The position numbers and the translations under genes were made by a program. From the NCBI GenBank assembly GCA_963520375.1, contig CAUQQF010000017.1:1-40445 (forward strand): a stretch of 40,445 nt of DNA, written 5' to 3'. Below the pieces are notes generated by a model. The model ran no database searches, was not told the DNA's origin, and was given only the letters and a program-made list of their open reading frames with translations. The DNA is from JABCPE02 sp963520375 (GTDB taxonomy: Bacteria > Bacteroidota > Bacteroidia > Flavobacteriales > Weeksellaceae). Positions 40,393 to 40,445 of the stretch are shown here, one piece after another (positions within the stretch are counted from its first letter, which is position 1; every line of letters begins with the position of its first letter).

Positions 40393-40445
40393 TTATCCAT
40401 TAGTATAGCTCTGGAATGCTTCTTCCAGATTACTGTATCGCCCTT
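40393..40445 (-). CDS. 3' end of an unidentified gene cut by the window edge
   Basis: Reading in from the right edge on the minus strand gives GRYSNLEEAFQSYTNG then TAA (40395-40393). Seventeen codons are too few to name the protein. The frame choice is supported by the protein-like residues and the terminator just downstream at 40337-40371. Confidence 0.45.
   Translation of the reverse strand, partial: GRYSNLEEAFQSYTNG

Noticed and set aside
1..40445. CRISPR array, complete insertion sequence, rRNA or ordinary tRNA genes
   Set aside because: No regularly spaced direct repeats, no transposase with terminal repeats and no rRNA or canonical tRNA sequences were seen; the only tRNA-like element is the tmRNA.

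Overview
The window looks like a chromosomal segment of a low-GC member of the Bacteroidota, class Flavobacteriia. The Weeksellaceae (Chryseobacterium/Riemerella/Bergeyella-type relatives) fit best. The evidence is repeated TAnnTTTG promoter boxes (Bacteroidota sigma-70 type) instead of TATAAT, almost no Shine-Dalgarno sequences, a PurL of the large single-chain type, a TonB-dependent receptor carrying a carboxypeptidase-regulatory-like N-terminal domain, and a tmRNA tag ending in YALAA. The genus assignment is inference.

Layout. 1-1.4 kb: a decayed accessory patch with an AbiE-type toxin-antitoxin operon on the minus strand (intact antitoxin, frameshifted and truncated toxin) and the start-less tail of another gene. 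1.5-4.5 kb: purB and mnmE. 4.5-10.3 kb: a three-gene AT-rich defence-like operon directly behind mnmE. It encodes a fused nuclease-like/N6-adenine methyltransferase, a specificity subunit, and an OLD-like ATPase-TOPRIM protein that ends in a DUF4357-like domain. 10.3-11.1 kb: gene remnants and a 59-residue membrane peptide. 11.2-14.9 kb: purL. 15.2-20.9 kb: a run of about a dozen small AT-rich genes (lipoproteins, small membrane proteins, immunity-like proteins, a catalytically dead M23-like protein) on the plus strand, several separated by a recurring 13-nt motif just after stop codons. 21.0-22.1 kb: tmRNA and pnuC on the minus strand.

22.2-27.9 kb: a plus-strand housekeeping run: GrpB-like protein, RibB with a degenerate RibA half, CorA, a methyltransferase, a gamma-carbonic anhydrase, a BCS1-like AAA+ protein and MtgA. 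27.9-32.9 kb: a minus-strand run: DUF721, pdxJ, then the block dctA-type symporter, DUF2851, GNAT and class 1A pyrD. 33.0-35.0 kb: gyrB, divergent from the symporter. 35.1-38.7 kb: a TonB-dependent siderophore receptor with its periplasmic-binding lipoprotein. 38.7-40.2 kb: an unknown AT-rich gene bracketed by two copies of the same terminator, then a CDF metal exporter. The right edge cuts the end of one more minus-strand gene.

The most interesting unit is the 4543-10267 operon. The nuclease-like domain of the methyltransferase subunit appears to lack acidic residues expected at its active site, and the third gene supplies a separate ATPase-TOPRIM (OLD/GajA-like) module joined to a domain normally found on restriction-modification proteins. 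The reading proposed here is a modification and recognition module coupled to an OLD-type effector. It rests on motif reading only.
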